This document shows, in pieces, positions 39,893-47,928 of a stretch of DNA of 64,000 nucleotides (positions within the stretch are counted from its first letter, which is position 1; the number at the start of each line of letters is the position of its first letter). The stretch is taken from assembly GCF_029783845.1 (NCBI RefSeq), contig NZ_LWID01000001.1, forward strand, positions 1,054,001 through 1,118,000, read 5' to 3'. A program made the position numbers and the translations under genes. The stretch comes from Volucribacter amazonae (GTDB taxonomy: Bacteria; Pseudomonadota; Gammaproteobacteria; Enterobacterales; Pasteurellaceae). A model generated the notes under the pieces. That model was given only the letters and a program-made list of their open reading frames with translations, did no database searches and had not been told where the DNA came from.

Positions 39893-40780
39893 TTAGTGGA
39901 TTAACATTTTTGCATAGGCATCAATCAACTCATCATCAATGTCCCGATGGTTAATTTCTGCAATACGGATAACCCCTCGCATTAATTTGTTTAAGCGACG
40001 AGCATTACCTTTGCTTGCTTGGATCAGTTTTTGATTAAAAGCTGATGTTCCCAATCCATTTTCAGCCAATAAACAAACATCTTCATCAGGTAGGCTATTG
40101 CCCAAATCGCAAGCCAACGCCACTCGGCTATAAAGTTGAGCCAATTCGCCATATTTCCCTTTTAAATTCACAATTAATCTCGGCATACCTGCTAGCACCA
40201 GCCCACAGCCTGTTAGGTCGTGAATACGACGTAAATACTCAAGGCTTTTGGTGCTTAACAATTCAGCTTCATCAACAATAATTAATCGGCTAAATCCTTT
40301 GTTATTGCCAAGTTTGTCGGTAATACGAGAAAATAGATCGTGATTTGCCCCTGTATCATTCACATTCAGTTGTTGGCAGAGGGTTTTCAATAACACTTTT
40401 GGCGAGCAACTTGGTTCTACTTCAATTAAAATCACTTCTGGATTTTCGTTTTTGTATTGTTTTAAGGCTTGGGTTTTGCCTAAACCTGCCTCGCCTGTAA
40501 TCACATTGATTTCGCCCTCAACGTGGGCAATATGCAACACATCAAGGCATTGTTTAGCCACAAAGGTCGGTACAAATTTGTTATCAAATTTTCTATCAAT
40601 CACTTTGTCTTTCTGACGGCTGATAAGTCGCTCAACAGCCTGATCAATTTCATCAACTCGCCCTTTATATTCGCCTTTTAAATATTGGCTGATGACTGCG
40701 TTGGATTTGCCTAAGGCTTTGGCGACTTGTGTTTGTGTCATACCTGTTTGTTGCATATAGTGGATTAATTGTTCTTTCAT
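39893..40780 (-). CDS. Transposition protein B (AAA+ ATPase)
   Basis: The 295-aa MuB-like target selector has an N-terminal HTH (TGMTQTQVAKALGKSNAVISQYLKGEYKGR, 12-41), Walker A GEAGLGKT (96-103) and Walker B LIIVDEAE (166-173). The C-terminal part ends in an DNA-binding domain. MuB bound to DNA delivers targets to the transposase and gives immunity near the phage. Confidence 0.92.
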   Translation of the reverse strand: MKEQLIHYMQQTGMTQTQVAKALGKSNAVISQYLKGEYKGRVDEIDQAVERLISRQKDKVIDRKFDNKFVPTFVAKQCLDVLHIAHVEGEINVITGEAGLGKTQALKQYKNENPEVILIEVEPSCSPKVLLKTLCQQLNVNDTGANHDLFSRITDKLGNNKGFSRLIIVDEAELLSTKSLEYLRRIHDLTGCGLVLAGMPRLIVNLKGKYGELAQLYSRVALACDLGNSLPDEDVCLLAENGLGTSAFNQKLIQASKGNARRLNKLMRGVIRIAEINHRDIDDELIDAYAKMLIH

Positions 40781-40783
40781 GGT

Positions 40784-42736
40784 TTATTTCCCCTTGTGCT
40801 GTAATTCTGATGGTAAAATCGCAATTTTGCTTTTCTGTGGTATCACTTGTTTGGTTGCCAACTGGTGTAATAAATTACTGTTAGGGTTAATCTGAATAAC
40901 AGGATTAAGCTCATCATTAATGGCTTGTAACTGTTCTTGTTTAATTTTGGCTCGCCGTTGCTGACGTTCTTGGCGAGTTTTCTCAACAAAGGACAATGGA
41001 AAGGCTTCACGTTTATTCCCATTCCACTGAGCTTCGCATAGATAGCTCCCCTCTAAAGTGCGGATAATTACCGTCTCGGCTTGATGAATATCAAAGGATA
41101 CCGCCACTTTCTCACCGTCCACATCAAGCAATTTTTGACTAAAGTAATCATTATTAAATAACGACACCCAGCCTCGTTGTGCGACCCGTAATACTTGCGG
41201 TCTAAACATATCTCGAGCCTCAATCGGTGTGATATACACAATGTCATCGTCATTTAATAAGGCTTTACGCTTCATTGCTGGCGTTGTCCCAATTTCACGA
41301 TGAATATGCTCATTGTTGTACCAATTCACACCTGCCTCCACCGCATCAATAAACTGTTTCCACGTTGGCAATTTACCGATTGCCCAACGTTGTTTGTCGG
41401 TTAATTCGCTATTGCCTTTGCGTAAGGCTTTGTCAAGGCTTAACACCGCTGTATGGGTTTTTCTGACCGTTTCACGATCAGCCCCTGTGCCATGATAAGT
41501 TTCAAATTGACGAGCGATTCTTAAAGCTAAGGTTTGGTTGACCCGTTCAATAATGCCTCGCCCTTGCGGATTGCCGGGAATACCTGTTTGATGGTTAATG
41601 CCCAGTCTTGGTAAAATCCCTGTAATATCAGCGTCTAATGTCCAGTTCTTTTCACCGCCACCGTTGTCAGAATAATAAATGGCAGGAATACCATGATTTT
41701 CTACCCCATTACGAATAGCATCGGCGACCGCAATACAGTTTTCAGAAAGGGAAACTGACCACCCCACAATAAATCGGCTGGCAGCGTCCATCACTAAGGT
41801 TAATTCAGGGATAAAAGGGCGACCATGATCAGGGTGTTGCACTTTCATTTTCATAGAATGTCCATCGCCTACCCAAACATCATTGGCTCGCAACACCGAC
41901 CAATCACGTTTAACATAAGTATTCAACGCTCGTAATTCCGCCCCTGTTTTACGTCCAATTTCTTTGATATGGGTTGGCAATTTATCCATTGCACGCCGCA
42001 CCACACCTAAACTTGGGCAACGCTTTAACATTAATGGCTGATCAACATAGGCTTGTTGCCATGTATGGCAAAATTGCTGATAGGCTTCGGCAATAGAAAC
42101 CCCTTTTGTGGTGCGATAACAAGCTAAGAAATCAGATAACCAAGCAATATCTTCCGCTTTTTTCGCCATACGTTTAGCTGGTGCTAAGGCTTTTAATCGC
42201 TCTGCGGGACTATTGCATTTTTTATAATCTAAAACCCATTGATTTAATGTTCTTTCTGACAGTACACGCCCACAACCTTTACCATTTTTAGCATTAGCAA
42301 TATGGACTAATTGCATCACTTCATTAGGCAACTCGCCCTTTTTAGCGTTATCACACAACATTCTTATCGCTTTATAACGCGGCAAGGCTTGCTCTAACTG
42401 TTGAACATAAGCCACTAAAGCCATTCTTGCATCAGCGATTTGGCGTTGATTGGTGGTGAGTTCGTCTAGGTTTATTTGTTTAATAATTTGTTGTGAATTT
42501 GGCTTACTTTGCACGACCGATTTAGAAACTTTATCTAAAATTTCTTTCTGCAATTCAGTTGGTAGAGAAGACAGAGCATATTCAACACCACCACCTTTGC
42601 CTTTTCTTTTTTGAGTTTTCCAAAGTTGTTTTTTTGCTTGATAAATAATTCCTTGCACTGATTTAGGGAGATCAGATAAACTAAACTCTAATAATTCTTT
42701 TGCTGAATAATGTGTTTTCAAACTTTTCTGACTCAT
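40784..42736 (-). CDS. DDE transposase A (Mu A-like)
   Basis: The 650-aa transposase joins phage ends to target DNA for integration and replication. The catalytic triad is Asp291 (VWVGDGHSM), Asp357 (YYSDNGGGEKN) and Glu397 (GRGIIERVNQTL). An N-terminal HTH/Mu-binding domain precedes, and a beta-barrel and B/ClpX-contacting tail follow. It is 4 nt upstream of B. Its presumed binding sites are the TTTGCATAAA motifs at both prophage ends. Confidence 0.95.
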   Translation of the reverse strand: MSQKSLKTHYSAKELLEFSLSDLPKSVQGIIYQAKKQLWKTQKRKGKGGGVEYALSSLPTELQKEILDKVSKSVVQSKPNSQQIIKQINLDELTTNQRQIADARMALVAYVQQLEQALPRYKAIRMLCDNAKKGELPNEVMQLVHIANAKNGKGCGRVLSERTLNQWVLDYKKCNSPAERLKALAPAKRMAKKAEDIAWLSDFLACYRTTKGVSIAEAYQQFCHTWQQAYVDQPLMLKRCPSLGVVRRAMDKLPTHIKEIGRKTGAELRALNTYVKRDWSVLRANDVWVGDGHSMKMKVQHPDHGRPFIPELTLVMDAASRFIVGWSVSLSENCIAVADAIRNGVENHGIPAIYYSDNGGGEKNWTLDADITGILPRLGINHQTGIPGNPQGRGIIERVNQTLALRIARQFETYHGTGADRETVRKTHTAVLSLDKALRKGNSELTDKQRWAIGKLPTWKQFIDAVEAGVNWYNNEHIHREIGTTPAMKRKALLNDDDIVYITPIEARDMFRPQVLRVAQRGWVSLFNNDYFSQKLLDVDGEKVAVSFDIHQAETVIIRTLEGSYLCEAQWNGNKREAFPLSFVEKTRQERQQRRAKIKQEQLQAINDELNPVIQINPNSNLLHQLATKQVIPQKSKIAILPSELQHKGK

Positions 42737-42753
42737 AAAAACCTCTTTATGAA

Positions 42754-43017
42754 TTACTTATCAGCAAATTTTTTATTATTACGGTGAGCAAATCGTTCTG
42801 CCCAGATTTCTTCTGGTGGAATACCGATAGCTTCTGCTATTATTTTTTCACCCTTTAACCAAGGTCTGTCTAACGCATTTTTTAATGTGCTAGCTTGACT
42901 GTAACCGTGCTTTAACGAGAGCTGGCGTAAACTCCAGCCCTTTTTATGTAATGCAGCGATGATGTCGGCTCGATGCCAATCTTCAGCTGTTTTTTTAGTT
43001 TGTGTTAATGTACTCAT
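42754..43017 (-). CDS. Ner-like DNA-binding protein
   Basis: The 87-aa protein with EDWHRADIIAALHKKGWSLRQLSLKHGYSQASTLKNALDRPWLKGEKIIAEAIGIPPEEIWAERF is the Ner/Nlp family. In Mu, Ner turns down early and repressor transcription after infection. It is the first gene of the early operon, divergent from the repressor gene. Confidence 0.92.
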   Translation of the reverse strand: MSTLTQTKKTAEDWHRADIIAALHKKGWSLRQLSLKHGYSQASTLKNALDRPWLKGEKIIAEAIGIPPEEIWAERFAHRNNKKFADK

Positions 43018-43072
43018 TAGATAACCTCATTGACTTAACACAAGAGATAATAAACCTAAAAATGAATCGTGT

Positions 43073-43221
43073 AAAGTTTAAAAATGAATTTTTAAAGTTA
43101 TTTTTTAATGTTTTTATAGATAAGACACATAAATCATTGATTTTAAAACTTAATTTTAAACTTTAAAAAATTAGTATTTAACATTGGATTTTTTAAAGTT
43201 ATGGCTTCAAAGTTTAAAAAT
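43073..43221. promoter_or_regulatory. Operator region between ner and repressor
   Basis: Related AT-rich sites recur: AAAGTTTAAAAAT at 43073-43085 and 43209-43221, TTTTTAAAGTTAT at 43089-43101 and 43190-43202, and AAACTTTAAAAAAT within 43154-43171. The last site covers the repressor start codon. These are candidate operators for repressor and Ner controlling the divergent promoters. Confidence 0.6.
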
Positions 43222-43716
43222 AGCTCTTTAATAGGCAACAGGATAAGAGAACATAGAGAAAAATTAAATTTAACTCGCCCGGAGTTAGCAAAAGCAGTTG
43301 ATGTATCACTATCAGCATTACAAGGTTGGGAAATGAATGAAAGAGAGCCGCAAGCCTCAATGATTATAAAAATAGCAGAAACGCTAAATGTTTCTCCAAA
43401 TTATTTATTGACTGGTGAAATTGAAAAACAAAGCCATTCATCTACTAATATAAATTCCCTTACCGTAGATGAAGCCTTTATCGCATTGAAAAATGCTGTT
43501 TCAGAGGTCATGCAAAAATCAGTTCAAAATGACATAGAGCTAAGTAGTGAAGAGAAACAGATTATTCTTAATTTTAGGCGTTGTAATCAAGAACAGAAAC
43601 AAGCCATCAATATGATGATAAATACTATGGTATCAACATCATTAGCAAATATTAAGCCTAGTAATGAAGATGATAGAACCCGAAAAGAAGATATACTTCG
43701 CCACGCTAACGGTTAG
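43201..43716 (+). CDS. Prophage repressor, XRE family
   Basis: The 171-aa protein has an N-terminal HTH (SLIGNRIREHREKLNLTRPELAKAVDVSLSALQGWEMNEREPQASMIIKIAETLNVSPNYLLTG, residues 9-73) and a C-terminal helical part. It is divergent from ner and the transposase, so it is the lysogeny repressor by position. The start ATG has no Shine-Dalgarno and lies inside an operator-like repeat. The message may be leaderless or start upstream. Confidence 0.85.
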   Translation: MASKFKNSSLIGNRIREHREKLNLTRPELAKAVDVSLSALQGWEMNEREPQASMIIKIAETLNVSPNYLLTGEIEKQSHSSTNINSLTVDEAFIALKNAVSEVMQKSVQNDIELSSEEKQIILNFRRCNQEQKQAINMMINTMVSTSLANIKPSNEDDRTRKEDILRHANG

Positions 43717-43733
43717 TAATGATGAATACTGGT

Positions 43734-44004
43734 AATTTGGACGTTAAAACATTGTTCCTATTTTAGTTCCTTTGCTTTTTCAAAGTATAGTAACGGTAGC
43801 ATTGATAAATCAAATAAAAGGAACAAAAGGAACAGAGAATATATTTAGATCCTTTTCAATATTAGGAAAAAGGAACAGTTTAAAATAAGTTGAAAACGAG
43901 TATTTTTCCATAAACCCGTTAAATTTCAATAAATTACATATAACTTGGACGTTTTTATATAGGTTTACTGAAACGTCCAAGTTACCAAGTTCAACTTGGA
44001 CATT
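43734..44004. repeat. Four copies of AA(C/T)TTGGAC(G/A)TT near the early end
   Basis: Copies at 43734-43745, 43942-43954, 43971-43983 (inverted) and 43993-44004. The second and third form a 13-bp inverted repeat around 16 nt. The stretch 43717-44259 has no gene; besides these repeats it contains several GGAAC/GTTCC repeats (43750-43875). Possible roles are enhancer-like or repressor sites aiding the transposase. Confidence 0.65.
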
Positions 44005-44085
44005 AATTTTTATATTTTAAAAGAGAAAACTGCCAGATATACCGCAAATCTAAGGACTTTTAAAAACAGTTTAAAAGCCGATCAT

Positions 44086-44263
44086 TTTATGCAAATAAAA
44101 ATGCAATTTCTGCTCATTTTTGCTCATTTCTGAACATTTTATTTTTTGCATAAAACAAAATAGCAAATTGGCGTGAAGCCCCATTTTATAAGGTTTCACG
44201 CCAATTTTTTTCAACCAAATTATTATTTTTCTTTATGCAAATATTATCAGTACCCCACAGCTC
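44086..44263. promoter_or_regulatory. Early end of prophage: transposase-binding sites and target repeat
   Basis: TTTATGCAAA at 44086-44095 and 44232-44241 and TTTGCATAAA at 44145-44154. The terminal CA is at 44258-44259 and the direct repeat GCTC at 44260-44263. The last motif ends 18 nt from the terminus, exactly as at the other end. Confidence 0.75.
44165..44211 (+). terminator. Terminator inside the early phage end
   Basis: AAATTGGCGTGAA (44165-44177) pairs with TTCACGCCAATTT (44195-44207) and a T-run follows to 44211. It would stop transcription leaving the prophage on the + strand (repressor transcript) before the host gene. Confidence 0.75.
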
Positions 44264-45011
44264 CTTTACTGGATAATAACTGAGCAAGATTATCATTTCC
44301 TACTTGTCCTGAACCATGTAAAAAAATAGTTAAAGGGAATTTAGTTTGTTGATGTGGTGGCGTATATAAACGATAAAGAAGTTGGTTGTCTGGGGTATTG
44401 AGATAAATACGGTGGGAAGTAAATTGATCAATAAAAGGGGTAATGATATTTTTTCTTTCAGCTGATTGTTTGATTTGTGTAGGAAAAATGGTTTTACCAT
44501 TGAGTAAAGGTAAATTGCCTGTTTGGTAAATGTGATAGATTAAGCGTTGTTGGTAATATTCTGGTATACGGCTAATTTGTGTTTTTTGGCTGTAAATAAT
44601 TTGTCCTCCAGCATTTTTTTCTCGTACAGTGAGCGGGGTTTCATTTGCCTTATTTAGCTGATAAACATCGGCATTAGGATCATCTTGAGCCAATTCAATA
44701 ATCACAAAACGTCCTTGTTGTGGTTTTTCACTTCTTTCAGGACGATGATTGCTATAAGCCTTGAGTAATGTTCGTTCTTGTAATTCTTGTTGATCTAAGC
44801 TGGTTTTCACTTGATAAATGGTTTTGAGGTTATTACCTGCTAATAAGTCATCTTCGTACTCTAAAGCAACTGCGGTAATTTTTTGCCCTTTGGCGGTAAT
44901 TTCACTTAATAAACTCACATTGATGATAGGGGGATTTTCAGTATTTCTTAATGATTGAGCGAATGTTGTGGCATTGAAGAAAAATAAAAGTAATAGAACG
45001 TATTTTTTCAT
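44260..45011 (-). pseudogene. Secreted alpha/beta hydrolase, N-terminal part (gene split by prophage)
   Basis: A signal peptide (KKYVLLLLFFFNATTFA) is followed by a beta-rich N-terminal domain and then the beginning of the hydrolase domain, with the oxyanion motif LHGSGQVGNDNLAQLLSSKGA. The ORF then runs into phage DNA and stops after four codons (44247). The remainder is at 7241-7844. It was probably an extracytoplasmic esterase of the PHB-depolymerase/CE1 or prolyl-oligopeptidase-like type. It lies downstream of the tetronate operon, behind a terminator. Confidence 0.92.
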
Positions 45012-45033
45012 TTCATTCTCTCCTCTGAGGCAA

Positions 45034-45065
45034 TAAAAAAGTTAGGGATTTTCCCTAACTTTTTA
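45034..45065 (-). terminator. Rho-independent terminator after the gntP-type permease
   Basis: AAAAAAGTTAGGGA (45035-45048) and TCCCTAACTTTTT (45052-45064) around TTT. On the - strand it lies directly after the permease and ahead of the hydrolase. Confidence 0.85.
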
Positions 45066-45072
45066 GATGATA

Positions 45073-46428
45073 TTAGACAAAGATAAACCAAATTAAGCTG
45101 ACAAATAAGAAAGCAATTGTGCCAAAGATTGTGGATAAAATTGTCCATGTTCTTAAGCCTTCGGTAATGGAAATACCAAAGAATTTTGTCCATACCCAAA
45201 ATAAGGAGTCATTAACATGTGATAAGGTCATTGAGCCAGCTCCAATCGCCAAGGTAAGGAGTGAGATTTGTAATCCTGTATATTGTTCTGCAATAGCTGC
45301 TGGTGCAAGAATGGTGGCGGTAGTAATAGTGGCAACCGTCGCTGAACCTTGGGCAGCACGCAGTAAAGCTGATAATATGAATGCAAGAAGTAATAGAGGT
45401 AAACCTGTGCTTGCCAATACATCAGCAAGTGCTTTACCAACCCCACTGGCATCTAATACTTTACCAAACATTCCCCCTGCACCAGTGATAAGAATAATCC
45501 CTGCGATTGGTGCAAGAGCTGAGTTGAGTATTTCTTCTAAACGATCTGTATTCCAACCTCGGCGAATACCTAGAACATAAGATGATAAAAATACCGCCAT
45601 TAATAACGCAAAGGGAGAGCTTCCCACCATACTAAAGATTTCTCTGATGAGATTATCTTTTGGTAATGTGGTTGCGGTTACCGTACCTAACATAATCAAC
45701 AACAGTGGGAATACAATCATCGCTAATACTGTCCCGAAAGCTGGTAAGCCTTGCTCTTGTTGTGCGATCTTTTTTTGTTGTTGAATAAGATCGCTTGAAG
45801 TTGGTACAGCGACAAAATTACGTTTGGTAAAAAAGGGAATGCAAAGATGCCCTAATAAATAAGTCGGTAAAGCGGCAATCAATCCGATACCCAACACTAA
45901 ACCAATGTCTGCTTGTAAACTTTGTGCCCCTGCAACGATCCCCGGATGAGGTGGGAGTAAAACGTGGACGAGTAGCATTGATAAACCAATAGGTAAGGAA
46001 TATACCAACATATTGCCCCCTATACGTCTCGCCACGCTAAAGATAATTGGAATTAATACGATAAAACCAACATCAACGAAAACGGGGATACCGAAGATAA
46101 ACCCTGTCATACCAAGGGCAAATGGTGCATGTTTTTCGCCAAATTTATTGAGTAACCAATTAGCAAGCACATCAGCACCATTAGATTTTTCAATAATTTT
46201 ACCGAGCATTGCTCCTAATCCCACAATAAGGGCTACACCGCCTAATGTACCACCCATTCCGCTAATTAAAGTAGGAACGACTTTGTTCATTGGAATGCCT
46301 GCACTTAATGCGACAGCGATACTGACTAACCCTAATGCAAGAAAAGGGTGTACTTTTCCTTTTATCATAATGATTAACAAGGCAATGACACTGGCAAGTC
46401 CGATAAGGATTAACATTTCATTTGACAT
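45073..46428 (-). CDS. GntP-family permease of the tetronate operon
   Basis: The 451-aa protein has 12-14 membrane segments and the GntP signatures MGGTLGGVALIVGLGAMLGKIIE, FGIPVFVDVGFIVLIP, LPPHPGIVAGAQ, AQGSATVATITTATI and SHVNDSLFWVW. As the distal gene of the otn/ltn operon it probably imports L-threonate or another C4 sugar acid rather than gluconate. The gluconate permease gntT is elsewhere in the window. Confidence 0.88.
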   Translation of the reverse strand: MSNEMLILIGLASVIALLIIMIKGKVHPFLALGLVSIAVALSAGIPMNKVVPTLISGMGGTLGGVALIVGLGAMLGKIIEKSNGADVLANWLLNKFGEKHAPFALGMTGFIFGIPVFVDVGFIVLIPIIFSVARRIGGNMLVYSLPIGLSMLLVHVLLPPHPGIVAGAQSLQADIGLVLGIGLIAALPTYLLGHLCIPFFTKRNFVAVPTSSDLIQQQKKIAQQEQGLPAFGTVLAMIVFPLLLIMLGTVTATTLPKDNLIREIFSMVGSSPFALLMAVFLSSYVLGIRRGWNTDRLEEILNSALAPIAGIILITGAGGMFGKVLDASGVGKALADVLASTGLPLLLLAFILSALLRAAQGSATVATITTATILAPAAIAEQYTGLQISLLTLAIGAGSMTLSHVNDSLFWVWTKFFGISITEGLRTWTILSTIFGTIAFLFVSLIWFIFV

Positions 46429-46441
46429 AAAAAGTCCTCCT

Positions 46442-46465
46442 CATTGCTCGTTAAAACGAGCAATG
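46442..46465. other. Perfect 11-bp hairpin between otnI and the permease gene
   Basis: CATTGCTCGTT and AACGAGCAATG separated by AA. It has no T-run on the - strand; it lies just upstream of the permease RBS (GAGGAGG) and could stabilise or attenuate the message. Confidence 0.6.
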
Positions 46466-46517
46466 AAATATGGTAGTTAATGGATAATTAAATAATGGTT
46501 AAACTTAGATTAGAGGG

Positions 46518-47294
46518 TTATTTATACCGACTAAACCACGCTAACCCCTGTTCGGTTTCGCCACGAGGTTTATATTCACAACCGATATATCCCTCATAGC
46601 CCATTGCGTCTAACTTATCAAATAGGTATTGATAGTTAATTTCGCCTTCATCAGGTTCGTGGCGATCAGGTACAGAGGCAATTTGAATGTGGGCGATATG
46701 TTTAGCCAATTTGTCAGTAAGACGAGAGAGGTTACCGTCCACATTTTGGGCGTGGAAGTAATCAAGTTGTATAAATACATTATCTCGTGCAACTTGTTCA
46801 ACAATCGCTAAGGTATCAAATTGACTTTTTAATAAATAATTGGGTTTAACTTCTGGGCTTAATGCTTCAAGCAGTACATTAATACCATAGGGTTTAAACT
46901 TATCTGCGGCATAACGTACATTTTTAATAAAGGTTTGTTGATACTGCTGACGATCAGCTCCGTCAGGAACAACCGCCGCCATAATATGAACATTAGGGCA
47001 ACCTAAGGCTATGGCATATTCTAAAGCAAGATCAATTTCACGTTGGCTATCGCTTTCTCGCCCGGGGATTGCAGCAATGCCCCATTCGCCAGCTTCAATA
47101 TTGCCTGCTGGGGTGTTAAATAGCACTTGTTTTAGCCCATATTGATCGAGTTTGGCTTTCAGTTCGTGAGCAGGATAATCATAAGGCCAAAGGTATTCTA
47201 CATAGTTAAATCCAGCTTTGGCAGCGGCAGCGAAACGCTCTAAAAACGGCACTTCATTAAACATCATCGTTAAATTGGCGGCAAATTTTGGCAT
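46518..47294 (-). CDS. otnI: 2-oxo-tetronate isomerase
   Basis: TIM-barrel isomerase (hydroxypyruvate isomerase family), 258 aa. It interconverts 2-oxo- and 3-oxo-tetronate in threonate/erythronate breakdown. Motifs: FAANLTMMFNEVPFLERFAAAAKAGFNYVEYLWPY, LEALSPEVKPNYLL, FIQLDYFHAQNVDGNLSRL and IGCEYKPRGETEQGL. I recall a DenD-type epimerase gene in this operon in H. influenzae; it is absent here. Confidence 0.88.
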   Translation of the reverse strand: MPKFAANLTMMFNEVPFLERFAAAAKAGFNYVEYLWPYDYPAHELKAKLDQYGLKQVLFNTPAGNIEAGEWGIAAIPGRESDSQREIDLALEYAIALGCPNVHIMAAVVPDGADRQQYQQTFIKNVRYAADKFKPYGINVLLEALSPEVKPNYLLKSQFDTLAIVEQVARDNVFIQLDYFHAQNVDGNLSRLTDKLAKHIAHIQIASVPDRHEPDEGEINYQYLFDKLDAMGYEGYIGCEYKPRGETEQGLAWFSRYK

Positions 47295-47295
47295 A

Positions 47296-47928
47296 TTATT
47301 TTCCTCTGTTTTTTAGAAAATTCACTTCATCATCACTTAGATAGCGGATAGCTTGCCCTTGTAAGATAAAATAGAGCTTGGCAGTTTCTTCCAATTCTTC
47401 ACAATTATCTACGGCATCAATCAAATCTGAACCTGTTACCACTACCCCATGATTAGCTAATAAAAAGGCTTTGGCGGTATTGGCACGCTCGCCTAATTCT
47501 CTTGCAATATTGATATCGCCCGGTGGGTAATAAGGGATTATCGGTAATTGCCCTACTCGCATAACATAATACGGCGTGAAGGCTTGCATTGCATTATCAG
47601 GATTAAGCCCCTGTAAACAAGATAACGCCGTTAAATAGGTTGAGTGTAAATGCACAATGGCTTGGCAAGTCGGATTGGTTTGGTACATAGCTAAATGAAA
47701 AACCGATTCTTTAGAGGGTTTATCCCCCTCTAATAAATTGCCTTGCATATCCAATACAGAAAGGCGATCAGCTTGCAAACGCCCTAATGAAGATCCTGTT
47801 GGGGTAACTAAAATACGCTGTGCATCAAGTCGTACAGAGAGATTACCCGCACCACCTACACTATAACCACGTTCAAATAAAGAACGTGCTAATTCAACCA
47901 TTTGTTGTTTTTGTTGTTGTTCTTTCAT
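47296..47928 (-). CDS. otnC: 3-oxo-tetronate 4-phosphate decarboxylase
   Basis: Class II aldolase-like Zn enzyme of 210 aa, releasing CO2 to give dihydroxyacetone phosphate. Motifs: GAGNLSVRLDAQRILVTPTGSSLGRL, SKESVFHLAMYQ, IVHLHSTYLTAL (Zn) and LLANHGVVVTG. I chose the ATG at 47928, whose ATGA overlaps the otnK stop. A longer frame from 47967 would extend into otnK. Confidence 0.9.
   Translation of the reverse strand: MKEQQQKQQMVELARSLFERGYSVGGAGNLSVRLDAQRILVTPTGSSLGRLQADRLSVLDMQGNLLEGDKPSKESVFHLAMYQTNPTCQAIVHLHSTYLTALSCLQGLNPDNAMQAFTPYYVMRVGQLPIIPYYPPGDINIARELGERANTAKAFLLANHGVVVTGSDLIDAVDNCEELEETAKLYFILQGQAIRYLSDDEVNFLKNRGK

Larger units (their letters stand above)
7849..44259 (-). mobile_element. 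Mu-like transposable prophage, 36,411 bp, inserted in a hydrolase gene
   Basis: A full Mu-type gene set lies in one block on the - strand: repressor, Ner, DDE transposase A, ATPase B, GemA, Mor, lysis, terminase to gpT head genes, contractile tail, fibre, Com and methylase. The ends are TGTAAG (7849) and, on the opposite strand, TGTGGG (44259), in the TG...CA manner of Mu. On each side the first TTTGCATAAA motif begins 18 nt inside the end. The flanking direct repeat is GCTC (7845-7848 and 44260-44263). Mu makes 5-bp duplications, so this may be a 4-bp event or a 5-bp one with a changed base. No gene is visibly broken, so it may be functional. Confidence 0.93.
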
